NCBI GenBank assembly: GCA_947259485.1
Contig: CAMYLU010000004.1
Coordinates: 195,045-259,044, forward strand
DNA from: an uncultured Gammaproteobacteria bacterium
GTDB lineage: Bacteria; Pseudomonadota; Gammaproteobacteria; GCA-001735895
DNA: 64,000 nt
Direction: 5' to 3'
The notes below the pieces were generated by a model. It was given only the letters and a program-made list of their open reading frames with translations, had not been told where the DNA came from and made no database searches. Position 1 is the first letter of the stretch; every line of letters starts with the position of its first letter. Positions 1 to 9,265 of the stretch are shown here, piece after piece. The position numbers were made by a program, and so were the translations under genes.

Positions 1-1169
1 TCAGCCGCGAGTAAATGCAAGGGTTGGTCGCGACTGATGTTCAGCGCGGCAACATTTTCATGGATTGGATCAAACGGTTTCTGAAACTGGTGATCGATAT
101 TCAGGATCCAGTTGAAATAATAGGCATCTGAATTTTCCCGCCGAAAGTTTCGCACCGATTCCAGTCCGGCTGCCATTTCACGTGCGACCTTGACCGGGTC
201 ATCAATGATAATGCTGTAGTGTTCCTGCGCCTCACGTCCGAGAGTCAGCTTGATGAATTCGTCGATTTGCTTGAAATAATCCCTGGAACTGGCAGGGCCG
301 CTCAGAATCAAGGGAAACGGAATATGCTGATTCGCAGGGTTCAGCAGGATGCCCAGGATGAAGAGGATTTCCTCTGCAGTGCCGACCCCTCCCGGAAACA
401 CGACGATCCCATGGCCGGCGCGCACGAAAGCTTCGAGTCGTTTTTCAATATCCGGCAGAATGACGAGCTCGTTAACGATCGGGTTGGGGGATTCGGCGGC
501 GATGATGCCTGGTTCGGTCAGACCGACGTAGCGGCCACGGCGGATACGCTGCTTGTTGTGACCGATCGCGGCGCCTTTCATCGGTGCTTTCATGGCGCCG
601 GGACCACAGCCGGTACAGACGTTCAATTTGCGCAGACCCAGCTGGTAGCCCACATCTTTACAGTAGTCGTATTCGCCTCGGCCAATCGAATGTCCGCCCC
701 AACATACAACCAGGTTTGGCTCGATTTCCGGAACCAGTATGCGTGCGTTGCGCAGGATATGGAAGACCACGTTGGTGATGCCCTCGCTGGTGTTAATGTC
801 GAAGATCTGGTTCGAAGCGATTTTGTTTTTGACATAGGAAACGTCACGCAGTACGGCGAACAATTGTTCCTGAATTCCGATGATGACCTTGCCATCGACA
901 AATGCACTTTCGGGTGCGTTTTTGATCTCCAGCTTAAGTCCGCGTTCCTGTTGCACCACGTGAATTTGGAAGTCCCGGTGACGCTCCAGCACTTCACGAG
1001 CATCATCGGTGGTACTGTCGACGTTCAATACGGCGAGCGAGCAACGGCGAAATGTCTCGTAAAGTCCATCGTCCTGGCTACCCTGTTTTAGCTGGTTCAC
1101 CTCGAGCTGTGACAGGATATCCATGTTGCCGCGGGGCGTAAGGCGTGTTATTTCCGTGTTTTTGGTCAT
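1..1169 (-). CDS. ppnN: Nucleotide 5'-monophosphate nucleosidase PpnN (YgdH), 3' end cut by window edge
   Basis: This gene enters from the left edge; about 389 codons are visible from an ATG at 1169-1167. The product should hydrolyse purine and pyrimidine nucleoside monophosphates to base plus ribose 5-phosphate in the cytoplasm, as the LOG-family enzyme PpnN does. By eye the reading frame aligns with E. coli YgdH/PpnN almost without gaps: MDILSQLEVNQLK near the N terminus, CTGCGPGAMKAPMKGAA, PDIEKRLEAFVR, and the LOG signature PGGVGTAEE around residue 259. The fragment stops near DQPLHLLAAD, about 65 residues short of the usual 454. It is divergent from the hypothetical gene starting at 1227. 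Opposite-strand frames here are overlaps and not genes. Confidence 0.93.
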   Translation of the reverse strand, partial: MTKNTEITRLTPRGNMDILSQLEVNQLKQGSQDDGLYETFRRCSLAVLNVDSTTDDAREVLERHRDFQIHVVQQERGLKLEIKNAPESAFVDGKVIIGIQEQLFAVLRDVSYVKNKIASNQIFDINTSEGITNVVFHILRNARILVPEIEPNLVVCWGGHSIGRGEYDYCKDVGYQLGLRKLNVCTGCGPGAMKAPMKGAAIGHNKQRIRRGRYVGLTEPGIIAAESPNPIVNELVILPDIEKRLEAFVRAGHGIVVFPGGVGTAEEILFILGILLNPANQHIPFPLILSGPASSRDYFKQIDEFIKLTLGREAQEHYSIIIDDPVKVAREMAAGLESVRNFRRENSDAYYFNWILNIDHQFQKPFDPIHENVAALNISRDQPLHLLAA

Positions 1170-1226
1170 CGTTCAGAGTGTTAAAATTTGGTCTATAGTA
1201 TAGTGCAGTAGCTAGGGAATCATGAC

Positions 1227-1802
1227 ATGAGTGATCAATTATTCGAAGTCGCATTTTCGGGCCAGATCAGTGAAGGTGCGAATCTGGAAGAAGTTAAGGC
1301 CAGGGTCGGCAAAATGTTCAATGCCGATGACGCCAAGCTGGCGCAACTGTTTTCCGGCAAGCGCATTGTAATAAAGAAAAATATCGACCAGGCTACCGCC
1401 GCAAAGTATAAAACGGCGCTTAACCGTGCCGGTGCCGAGTGTGAGATAAGCTCAAAAGGTGGTGAGGCAGCGCCGGCTCAGCCGGCAGCTGCAACGCCGA
1501 CTGCTGAACCTGCAGCAAAACCGGCACCGCCCCCGACGGAATACGAAACCAGCTACGATGGTGAAGTTGAACCCCCGCCACAAACCGATCCACTGGGTAT
1601 AACCGGGGATCAAATTGAAGACCTGGCCGCATCTATAGCCCCGGTTGGCAGCGAGTTACAGGATGAATACAAGGAAGCCGAAGAGCCCGATATCGATATC
1701 ACCGGCTTTAATATTGCGCCCGTGGGTAGCGATCTCAGCGATGCCAAGAAGGAGCAGGACCCCCCACCACCTGATACCAGTGGTATCACCCTGGCCGACT
1801 AA
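1227..1802 (+). CDS. Hypothetical protein with Pro/Ala-rich linker and two IAPVGS repeats
   Basis: I do not recognise this 191-residue protein as a named family. It has no signal peptide or membrane segment. Residues 1-80 look like a small alpha/beta domain (MSDQLFEVAFSG..., then GKRIVIKKNIDQATAAKY and a segment ending AGAECEI). A low-complexity linker rich in Ala and Pro follows (about 82-125). The acidic C-terminal part carries two near-repeats built on SIAPVGSELQDEYKE and NIAPVGSDLSDAKKE, each preceded by an ITG-type segment. The start has an AGGGA element upstream and a TATAGT -10-like sequence in the 57-bp divergent gap with ppnN. It converges with the phoH-like gene 7 bp downstream. Codon use resembles its neighbours, so I treat it as a real gene of unknown function. 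Confidence 0.72.
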   Translation: MSDQLFEVAFSGQISEGANLEEVKARVGKMFNADDAKLAQLFSGKRIVIKKNIDQATAAKYKTALNRAGAECEISSKGGEAAPAQPAAATPTAEPAAKPAPPPTEYETSYDGEVEPPPQTDPLGITGDQIEDLAASIAPVGSELQDEYKEAEEPDIDITGFNIAPVGSDLSDAKKEQDPPPPDTSGITLAD

Positions 1803-1809
1803 ACCCGGC

Positions 1810-3228
1810 TTAAAGCATATCCGAAGCGTAGTCGGCGAGGCGAGAGCGCTCAACGTTCATCAGCGTGATATGTCCGCTGTGTTCCCAGTGCTTGAACCGG
1901 TCAACCACGTATGTCATGCCCGATGTGGTTTCGGTGAGGTAAGGGGTGTCAATTTGCTTGAGGTTGCCAAGGCAGACGATCTTGGTGCCGGTGCCGCTGC
2001 GCGTAATTAGCGTTTTCATTTGCTTCGAGGTCAGGTTTTGCGCCTCGTCGATAATGATGAACTTGTTCTGGAAAGTACGTCCGCGCATGAAATTAAGTGA
2101 GCGGATCTTGATGCGGTTGCGCAGTAAATCGTTAGTCGCGGCCTGTTCCCAGGAATCTTTTTGATCACTGCCGGTAAGTACTTCCATGTTGTCCATTAGC
2201 GCGCCCATCCAGGGCGTCATTTTCTCTTCTTCCGTGCCCGGCAGAAATCCGATATCTTCGCCAATCGGAATCGTCACACGGGTCATTATAATTTCCTTGT
2301 ACAGGCCCTGGTCCAGCGTCTGGGTCAGACCTGCAGCCAGTGCCAGCAAAGTTTTACCGGTACCGGCGCTTCCCGATAGCGTGACAAAGTCGATTTCCGG
2401 ATCCATTAATAAATTCAGCGCAAAATTTTGCTCGCGGTTGCGTGCGGTAATGCCCCAGACCGAGTGCCGCTGGCCATAGAAATTCTGACAGACTTCGATC
2501 AGGAATCCCGCCTCGTTCCTCCTGCGCACGATCGCCTCGAATTCATCATCAATATAGATGAACTGATTCGGGAACCATGCTTCGCCATTCAGGCCCTGGA
2601 CTTCGTAGTAGGCCTTGCCTTCTTCCTGCCAGCTTTCGATCTGCTTGCCGTGAGCTTCCCAGAAGTCCTCGGCTAACTGATATGAACCGCTGAACAGAAG
2701 ATCCAGGTCATCGACGACCCGGTCATTGGCGTAATCCTCGGCCTTGATGCCGAGAATTGTCGCCTTGATGCGCAGGTTGATGTCTTTGGAAACCAGGACA
2801 GTCTCGTGATTCCCGGCTTCATCCTTGAGTGCGATGATGGTATTCAGAATCGAATTATCATTCTTGTTTCCCGGCAGCGATTGCGGAAGATTGGAACCAT
2901 GTGCCTGGGTCTGAAAAAACAGGCGCCCGCTGCACTTGTAGGGTTCTTCTGCAGCGCTGTACTGGTTCAGCTGCAGACCCTGCTCGATAACGACTTCTTT
3001 TTGCGCGGTCAGTATTTCGTCGATAAAGCGGTTGGTTTGACGGACGTTACGCGCAACTTCCGAGACCCCGAGCTTGGCGTTGTCCAGTTCTTCAAGCACG
3101 GTCATCGGCAGGTACACATGGTGTTCCTGGAACTTGAAAAGGGCCGAGGGGTCGTGCATCAAAACGTTGGTATCAAGCACGAAAATCTTAATTTCGGGGC
3201 CGGAATCGGCGAGTACTACGGGTGACAT
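1810..3228 (-). CDS. PhoH family ATPase with N-terminal PIN domain
   Basis: Predicted cytoplasmic RNA-acting ATPase/ribonuclease of the PhoH2 (PIN-PhoH) type. From the start I prefer (ATG at 3228) it has 472 residues. The PIN domain begins at about 14 with KIFVLDTNVLMHDP and includes further acidic residues (VLEELDNAK, VSKDINLRIKA). The PhoH ATPase has Walker A GSAGTGKT at 285-292 and Walker B IIIDEAQN near 390. An upstream in-frame ATG at 3279 would add 17 residues but lacks a ribosome-binding site, whereas the ATG at 3228 has AAGAG nine bases upstream and begins just before the PIN domain. The family is linked to RNA unwinding and cleavage and is often a toxin-antitoxin relative; no antitoxin-like gene overlaps it here, so a housekeeping RNA role is more likely. 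Confidence 0.9.
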   Translation of the reverse strand: MSPVVLADSGPEIKIFVLDTNVLMHDPSALFKFQEHHVYLPMTVLEELDNAKLGVSEVARNVRQTNRFIDEILTAQKEVVIEQGLQLNQYSAAEEPYKCSGRLFFQTQAHGSNLPQSLPGNKNDNSILNTIIALKDEAGNHETVLVSKDINLRIKATILGIKAEDYANDRVVDDLDLLFSGSYQLAEDFWEAHGKQIESWQEEGKAYYEVQGLNGEAWFPNQFIYIDDEFEAIVRRRNEAGFLIEVCQNFYGQRHSVWGITARNREQNFALNLLMDPEIDFVTLSGSAGTGKTLLALAAGLTQTLDQGLYKEIIMTRVTIPIGEDIGFLPGTEEEKMTPWMGALMDNMEVLTGSDQKDSWEQAATNDLLRNRIKIRSLNFMRGRTFQNKFIIIDEAQNLTSKQMKTLITRSGTGTKIVCLGNLKQIDTPYLTETTSGMTYVVDRFKHWEHSGHITLMNVERSRLADYASDML

Positions 3229-3451
3229 TAAAGCAAACTCTTGGGTGACGATTAATGGTAAATCAATCGGATTGCGCATGCACTAGATTTATGCCGACAA
3301 ACCGAATTTAAGGGTTGATCCGGTGCCATCTGCAGCAGGGTCTGGGCGAAAACCAGGATGCTTGCCGACACCGGGATACTGGTTTCGACTGGCCACGCAG
3401 GCTCATCCTGAGTACCATTTCGCAGAACATTTTATTGCACCGGGGTAGTTT

Positions 3452-4648
3452 ATGAAGTCATCGGGACCGCTTGCGGGATATCGGGTTATCGAACTGGGGC
3501 AGCTGCTGGCGGGGCCGTTTGCTGGTTGCATGCTGGGCTATTTTGGTGCCGAGGTGATCAAGATAGAACCCCCCAGGGGTGGCGACCCCATTCGGCGCTG
3601 GCGTGAAATGCGCGGGGATACTTCGTTGTGGTGGCGGTCACTGGCTCGCAACAAGAAATCTGTAACCATCGATTTGAAGACCGATCAGGGTATTGACCTG
3701 GTGCGTCAACTGGTCGACAAGGCCGACGTCGTCATTGAAAACTTCAGACCCGGCGTGGTCGAGCAATGGGGTCTTGGACCGGAGGATTTTAAGGACAGTA
3801 ATCCGGGGCTGGTTTACGCCCGTATATCCGGATATGGACAGGACGGACCTTACTCGAGTAAACCCGGTTTTGCCTCGGTTTGTGAAGGCATGAGTGGATT
3901 CCGGTATGTCAACGGCCACCCCGGAGAGGCGCCGGTGCGACCTAATCTCAGCATCGGCGATACGATTTCAGGGATCCACGCTGCGCTGGGAATTACCATG
4001 GCGCTACTGGAGAAGCAGACGAGTGGGGCCGGGCAGGTCGTTGATGTAGCGCTGGTCGAATCGATGTTCAACCTGATGGAAGCGGTAGTGCCGGAGTACG
4101 ATGGTAACGGCGTAATCCGCGAACCCTCGGGTAGTACCGTCACCGGGATCGTGCCGACCAATACCTACCGTTGCCACGACGGCAAGTTTATCGTTATTGG
4201 CGGTAACGGCGATTCAATTTTTCAGCGCCTGATGGTTGCAGCGGAGCATCCGCAGATGGCCGATGACCCGCGCCTGGCGAGCAACCCGGGTCGTGTAAAA
4301 CACGAAGCCGAAATAGATTCCGTATTATCGCAATGGTGTGCCGTTAACGAATCCGCAGAGCTGCTTGATAAACTCGATCAGGCCAGGGTGCCAGCGGGAC
4401 CAATCTACAATGTCGAAGATATGGTTAATGATGAGCATTTCAATGCCCGGGGATTGTTCGAAACGGTTGAGATCGACGGGCAACCTCTAAAAATTCCGGC
4501 GCTGGTGCCCAGGCTTTCGCGCACGCCAGGGGTTACTCGATGGCCAGGTGGTGAGCTGGGGCATGATAATCATGAGATACTCGAAGGATTACTGGGCTTA
4601 AACGAGCGCCAACTTGAAGAGCTCAAATCGGCTGCCGTGATTGCTTAA
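3452..4648 (+). CDS. Class III (CaiB/BaiF) CoA transferase
   Basis: 398 residues, the normal length for family III CoA transferases, which move CoA between an acyl-CoA donor and a carboxylate through an aspartyl-anhydride intermediate. The N terminus has the family pattern (GYRVIELGQLLAGPFAG, FGAEVIKIEPP), then RNKKSVTIDLK and VVIENFRPG. The catalytic aspartate is D170 in SIGDTISG, matching Asp169 of formyl-CoA transferase. ADVVIENFRPGVVEQWGLGP and the C-terminal LGHDNHEIL are also typical. Substrate cannot be read from sequence; succinyl-CoA-dependent activation of a dicarboxylate is one option. The 172-bp upstream region shows no clear promoter. No acyl-CoA dehydrogenase or hydratase lies beside it. 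Confidence 0.88.
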   Translation: MKSSGPLAGYRVIELGQLLAGPFAGCMLGYFGAEVIKIEPPRGGDPIRRWREMRGDTSLWWRSLARNKKSVTIDLKTDQGIDLVRQLVDKADVVIENFRPGVVEQWGLGPEDFKDSNPGLVYARISGYGQDGPYSSKPGFASVCEGMSGFRYVNGHPGEAPVRPNLSIGDTISGIHAALGITMALLEKQTSGAGQVVDVALVESMFNLMEAVVPEYDGNGVIREPSGSTVTGIVPTNTYRCHDGKFIVIGGNGDSIFQRLMVAAEHPQMADDPRLASNPGRVKHEAEIDSVLSQWCAVNESAELLDKLDQARVPAGPIYNVEDMVNDEHFNARGLFETVEIDGQPLKIPALVPRLSRTPGVTRWPGGELGHDNHEILEGLLGLNERQLEELKSAAVIA

Positions 4649-4707
4649 TTGGTCACACCAGGAAATATAATTTTGATAATATAAAGTTCAAAGACAGAGG
4701 TGATCAG

Positions 4708-5163
4708 ATGCTAAAACTTACGATGTTGATAATTGCGCTACTGACCGCAGGCCACAGCCTGGCCCCGGTTCATGCTGATGGCGGTTATAACGAAAAAGAT
4801 TCCCCGCTTTCGCCATTCCAGCTGCTAATTGAAGATGAGAAATACCAGCAGGCGATTACCGAACTCAACGAGGCATTGCGTGATAAGCCTGACAACGCTG
4901 ACTTGCTAAATCTGCTGGCCTACAGCCATCGTAAACTGGGCCAATTTGATGTTGCGATGGAAAATTACCTGAATGCATTGAAAATCGACTCCGATCATCG
5001 TGGTGCCAACGAGTACCTTGGCGAGCTTTACCTGCAGCTCGGGCAGCCTGAAAAAGCCGAAGAGCGACTTGCGATCCTGGATAAGGAATGTTTTTTCGGC
5101 TGCGATGAGTATGACAAGCTAAAGCGGGCAATCGAGAATTACCGTAAACAAAACCCTTCCTGA
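4708..5163 (+). CDS. Periplasmic TPR repeat protein
   Basis: 151-residue exported protein. A signal peptide is visible at residues 1-24 (MLKLTMLIIALLTAGHSLAP, cleavage probably after VHA). The mature part contains two to three tetratricopeptide repeats: YQQAITELNEALRDKPDN, a second from ADLLNLLAYSHRKLGQFDVA, and a third from RGANEYLGELYLQLGQPEKA. TPRs mediate protein-protein contacts, so an adaptor role in the periplasm is likely, but no partner is evident. AT-rich sequence upstream (4661-4690) could hold the promoter. It is followed 51 bp later by nudC on the same strand. Confidence 0.8.
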   Translation: MLKLTMLIIALLTAGHSLAPVHADGGYNEKDSPLSPFQLLIEDEKYQQAITELNEALRDKPDNADLLNLLAYSHRKLGQFDVAMENYLNALKIDSDHRGANEYLGELYLQLGQPEKAEERLAILDKECFFGCDEYDKLKRAIENYRKQNPS

Positions 5164-5214
5164 GTGGCCATCCACCAGCCACGGGCTGCCTGTATTTCGT
5201 GATAAGCTAGCGCG

Positions 5215-6174
5215 GTGATTTATTACCGTGAATTAAGCCTGGACCGGGCCAGCGAGTCACGCAAGGACCGCGAATGGCTTGAACAGCAGTGGCTGCGTCA
5301 GCAGTGTCGTATTTTTATCGTCAGAAACGATAAAAGCCTGATGTGCTGGAACGACCGGAAGCTTGACGCCCCGGAAGTCGTTCATTTCCCAAAAGCCGAA
5401 ATAGGAGCCCTGGCCCAGGAATCCGAGCAGCGAGTGTTCCTCGGGCTGGATCGTCACGGTCCCGTGTTCGCACTGGATGTTTCCGATCACGATGATGAAG
5501 TGCTCGCGGCTTATGTCGGTGACAACGAGTTTGTCGATCTGCGGGATGTTGGCTGGTTACTGGATTCAGAGCAGGCGGCGCAACTCGCTTATGCCAGGGG
5601 ATTGCTTTTCTGGAATCGAAATCACCGCTATTGTGGTATTTGCGGCAGTCCGACACAAAGCGAAAATGGTGGCCACATGCGCCGTTGTATCAACGACAGT
5701 TGTGCGCGCATGCATTTTCCACGTACCGACCCTGCGGTGATCATGCTGGTTGAGGATCGCTCGAACCCGAAAAAACCACGTTGCCTACTAGCGCGTAATT
5801 CACGCTTTCCGAGCCGCATGATGTCGACCCTGGCGGGTTTCGTCGATCCACTGGAAAGCCTGGAAGAGACGGTCGCGCGTGAAGTTTTCGAAGAATGTGG
5901 CGTCAAGGTCGGAAAAATCGAGTACCAGGCCTCCCAGCCCTGGCCCTTTCCATCTTCCATCATGCTGGGTTTCAGGGCCGAGGCGCTGACCAGGGAGATC
6001 CTGGTGGACGGCGTCGAAATTGAAGAGGCGCATTGGTTCGAAGCCGAGCAGTTGCGGGAATTCGGGGAGTGGGGCGACGATGGAGATTATTTTTGTCTGC
6101 CACGAAGAGACTCTATTGCACGATTCCTGGTGAACTCGTGGGCCGACGAAATACTGCAAGCAAAAGTTCGCTGA
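5215..6174 (+). CDS. nudC: NAD(+)/NADH pyrophosphatase NudC
   Basis: Nudix hydrolase that cleaves NADH/NAD to NMN(H) and AMP and, in E. coli, removes NAD caps from RNA 5' ends. 319 residues. A four-cysteine zinc ribbon is formed by C140, C143, C158 and C163. The Nudix box spans about 208-230 (GFVDPLESLEETVAREVFEE followed by CG), and the NudC-specific SQPWPFPSS lies at 240-248, which separates it from other Nudix enzymes. The start is GTG at 5215. It converges on the RND permease gene with only 13 bp between the stop codons, leaving little room for separate terminators. Confidence 0.94.
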   Translation: MIYYRELSLDRASESRKDREWLEQQWLRQQCRIFIVRNDKSLMCWNDRKLDAPEVVHFPKAEIGALAQESEQRVFLGLDRHGPVFALDVSDHDDEVLAAYVGDNEFVDLRDVGWLLDSEQAAQLAYARGLLFWNRNHRYCGICGSPTQSENGGHMRRCINDSCARMHFPRTDPAVIMLVEDRSNPKKPRCLLARNSRFPSRMMSTLAGFVDPLESLEETVAREVFEECGVKVGKIEYQASQPWPFPSSIMLGFRAEALTREILVDGVEIEEAHWFEAEQLREFGEWGDDGDYFCLPRRDSIARFLVNSWADEILQAKVR

Positions 6175-6187
6175 ATTGCGCGATCCC

Positions 6188-9100
6188 TTAAACTAGTTGG
6201 GACGCCAGCAGTTCCTGGTCTTCATCGGCTTTTAGCGGACGGTGATCGGCGGCAAAGAAAGTATAAATTACCGGCAGCACGAACAGAGTGAACAGGGTGC
6301 CGATTGCAAATCCGCACACGATCGTGATCCCGATCGACTGTCGGCTCGCAGCACCCGCACCGCTTGCAACAACCAGGGGCATGATCCCGATAATTGTAGA
6401 AAAGGAGGTCATCAGGATCGGTCGCAACCGGATCGAGGCGGCCTTAATTACGGCATCGACTGGTGACAGGTTATCGTTTTTCTGCATTTCGTTGGCAAAT
6501 TCGACAATCAGAATGCCGTGTTTGCTGACCAACCCGATTAGTGTAATCAATCCTACCTGGCTGTATATATTCATCGACACCTGCGACAGGAACATCGGTA
6601 CCAGGGCGCCAAACATTGCCAGCGGCACCGTTGTCAGGATGATGAACGGGTCACGCAGACTCTCGTATTGCGCGGCCAGCACCAGGAATACGACGATAAT
6701 GGCGAAGCCGAAGGTGAGTGCCAGCACCGAGCCCTCCTGGATCAGTTGGCGCGACTGTCCCTGGTAGTCGAAGGTATAACCAGCGGGTGCAACTTGTTCA
6801 GTGATATCACGCAGTACCTGTAATGCCTCGCCGAGTGGTACGCCCGGGACCGCGTCGATTTTGGCGGCGTTTTGTTGCTGAAACTGCACCAGCTCGCGGG
6901 GTACCGAGGTATATTCGATGTCTACCAGCGTTGACAGGTTGATTTGTTCGCCGCGGTCGGAGTAGACGAAATACTGTCCCACGATTTCGGCATTTTGACG
7001 TTCTTCGCTTCGTGCCTGGGGAATGATCTTGTAACTGCGTCCGGCCAGGTTGAAGCGACTGACATAACCTTCGGCCAGGATGACACCGAGGGTTTGACCG
7101 ATTTCGCGCATCGAAATGCCCATCGAGTCGGCGCGTTCTCGATCTATGGAGACCCGTATTTCCGGTTTGCTGAAATTGAAATCACTTTTAATAAAGTAAA
7201 ACTTGCCACTCTCTCGGGCCTTGTTGAGGATCTGCTGGACCACGCCATATAACTGATCATAACCCTGTTGGGTCTTGAGAATGAATTCAACCGGGGTGTT
7301 ACCGCTGGCGCCGGGTAGCGAGGGCGGATTAAACGCGAAACTTTGTAACCCGGGTTGTTGATCCAGCGCCTGCTGGATTTGCGGAATCATTTCGATCGAA
7401 GTCAGGCTGCGATCCTCCCAGGGCTTGAGCAGCATGCCCGCAAAGGATACCGTCGGTCCGGCAAAGCCGTTCGCCATGAAGGAAGATTCATATTCATCCT
7501 CATACTTACGAAATATATCGATGTATGGTGCGGTGTACTTGTTCAGGTAGTCGAGGCTGCCGTGGTCGGGTGCCTGCGAAAAAGTGAAGATCACGCCCTG
7601 GTCTTCTTCCGGTGCGAGTTCTTTCTGGATGAACTGGAACATCGCGGTCAGCATTATGACCACGCCTATCACGAAGACAACCGTAACGGAACGGGTTTTC
7701 AACGAGTTGGCGAGGGCATTTTCATAGCGGCGATGTATTCGCTCGAACAGGTCGTTTACATAGCGGGCATAGGCGTTGTTGGAAATGGTGGGCTTGAGTA
7801 ACCTCGAACACATCATCGGCGACAGGGTCAGTGCGATAATGGTCGAAATGATAATCGTACCGACCAGCGTGAATGCGAATTCCTTGAACAACACACCGGT
7901 AAGTCCGCCAAGCAGGCCAATCGGAGCGTAGACCACGCCCAGTACGATCGTGGTCGCGATTACCGGTTTTGCAATCTCGCGTGCACCCTGCAACGCCGCC
8001 TGTAACGGCTTCAAACCCTCGCCGATATGTCGGTATATGTTTTCCACCACCAGGATTGCATCGTCGACTAACAGGCCGATCGCCATGACCATTGCCAGCA
8101 GCGTCAATAAATTGATCGAATATCCCATGATCTGCATGTAGAACAACACGCCGATAATAGACAAAGGAATAGTGACCAGAGGAATCATGGTGGAGCGGAA
8201 GGAGCCAAGGAATAGAAAGATAACGACGATGACGATGAGCGAAGCCTGCGCCAGGGTAAATATCACTTCGTTGATCGATGCCTGGATGAACTCGGTAGAA
8301 TCATAGGCAATCGCGACATTTAGACCGGGTGGGAAAGAACTCTTCATCTTTTCCAGTTCGGCGGTAACCAGCTTGATCGTGGTTAAGGGGTTACCATCGG
8401 TGGTGCCATTAATGCCAATGTAAATCGACGGCACGTTATCGAACATAACCAGCGAGTCATAGTTTTCAGCTCCAAGCTCAATTTCGGCGACGTCACCCAA
8501 ACGAACCTTGTTATCGCCTTCTTCGCGGATGATGAAACGCTTGAAAATTTCCGGATCACCGGTATCGGTAACCGCGTTGACGTCGGTTTGCACCAGTTGT
8601 CCTCGAGTCTGTCCGGCGGCTGACTGGTAATTTTCGTCACTGATTGCATTGACGATATCCGCCGCCGAAACCCTTAACGCGGCCATGCGTACCGGGTCCA
8701 TCCAGACTCGCATCGAGTAGGTTTTACCACCCAGGATTTCGGCCTGCGCGACACCCTTGACGGTGGCCAGTGCGGGTTGAATCGTACGTAACAAGTAATC
8801 GGTGACTTCAACGTCAGACAGTGTGTCGCTGTAGAAGCCATAGTAAGCCAGCGCGAAGCCTTCAGCCGATTGCTTGGCAATGACCGGGTCTTCGGACTCG
8901 ATCGGTAACTCTCCCCTGATCGACGAGACCTTGGTACTGACCTCGGTCAGCGCAACATCGGCATCGACCCCGAGTTTCATATGTACTTCAACCACCGAAA
9001 CGCTGTTACTGCTACTGGAGCGTACGAAATCAATTCCCTCGGTGCTCGAAACCGCCTGCTGAACCGGGGTGCTGATGAAGCCCTGTATCAATTCGGCGCT

Positions 9101-9259
9101 GGCACCGGGATAGGCGGTGGTAATCGTAATTACCGAGGTTTCGAGTTCGGGATACTGCCGCACCTGAGTGTTGAAAAAGGCCTGCACGCCGAGCAACACA
9201 ATCAGGGTACTGATTACCAGGGACAGCACCGGGCGCTTGATGAAATAATCGGTCAACAT
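6188..9259 (-). CDS. RND efflux pump inner-membrane permease (HAE1-type)
   Basis: 1023-residue inner-membrane proton/drug antiporter of the AcrB/MexF superfamily. The N terminus FIKRPVLSLVISTLIVLLG is a typical first membrane helix. The proton-relay residues are present: paired aspartates in TM4 (GLLVDDAILVVENIYRH) and the TM10 lysine (GLVSKHGILIVEFANE). The two large periplasmic loops and twelve hydrophobic segments fit the family. It lies 6 bp downstream of its adaptor gene, so the two are one operon. No TolC-type outer-membrane factor is encoded here; one must come from elsewhere in the genome. Substrate is unknown; the family exports drugs, detergents, bile-like compounds or metabolites. 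Confidence 0.95.
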   Translation of the reverse strand: MLTDYFIKRPVLSLVISTLIVLLGVQAFFNTQVRQYPELETSVITITTAYPGASAELIQGFISTPVQQAVSSTEGIDFVRSSSSNSVSVVEVHMKLGVDADVALTEVSTKVSSIRGELPIESEDPVIAKQSAEGFALAYYGFYSDTLSDVEVTDYLLRTIQPALATVKGVAQAEILGGKTYSMRVWMDPVRMAALRVSAADIVNAISDENYQSAAGQTRGQLVQTDVNAVTDTGDPEIFKRFIIREEGDNKVRLGDVAEIELGAENYDSLVMFDNVPSIYIGINGTTDGNPLTTIKLVTAELEKMKSSFPPGLNVAIAYDSTEFIQASINEVIFTLAQASLIVIVVIFLFLGSFRSTMIPLVTIPLSIIGVLFYMQIMGYSINLLTLLAMVMAIGLLVDDAILVVENIYRHIGEGLKPLQAALQGAREIAKPVIATTIVLGVVYAPIGLLGGLTGVLFKEFAFTLVGTIIISTIIALTLSPMMCSRLLKPTISNNAYARYVNDLFERIHRRYENALANSLKTRSVTVVFVIGVVIMLTAMFQFIQKELAPEEDQGVIFTFSQAPDHGSLDYLNKYTAPYIDIFRKYEDEYESSFMANGFAGPTVSFAGMLLKPWEDRSLTSIEMIPQIQQALDQQPGLQSFAFNPPSLPGASGNTPVEFILKTQQGYDQLYGVVQQILNKARESGKFYFIKSDFNFSKPEIRVSIDRERADSMGISMREIGQTLGVILAEGYVSRFNLAGRSYKIIPQARSEERQNAEIVGQYFVYSDRGEQINLSTLVDIEYTSVPRELVQFQQQNAAKIDAVPGVPLGEALQVLRDITEQVAPAGYTFDYQGQSRQLIQEGSVLALTFGFAIIVVFLVLAAQYESLRDPFIILTTVPLAMFGALVPMFLSQVSMNIYSQVGLITLIGLVSKHGILIVEFANEMQKNDNLSPVDAVIKAASIRLRPILMTSFSTIIGIMPLVVASGAGAASRQSIGITIVCGFAIGTLFTLFVLPVIYTFFAADHRPLKADEDQELLASQLV

Positions 9260-9265
9260 TGCAGG

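Noticed and set aside
219-1091. 290-codon plus-strand frame across the left end
   Set aside because: It is antisense to ppnN, whose minus-strand frame aligns with the E. coli protein along its whole visible length; the plus frame gives no sensible protein.
3300-3453. A 48-codon frame whose TGA overlaps the start of the first CoA transferase gene
   Set aside because: No ribosome-binding site, only a TTG start, and composition unlike a protein; probably chance.
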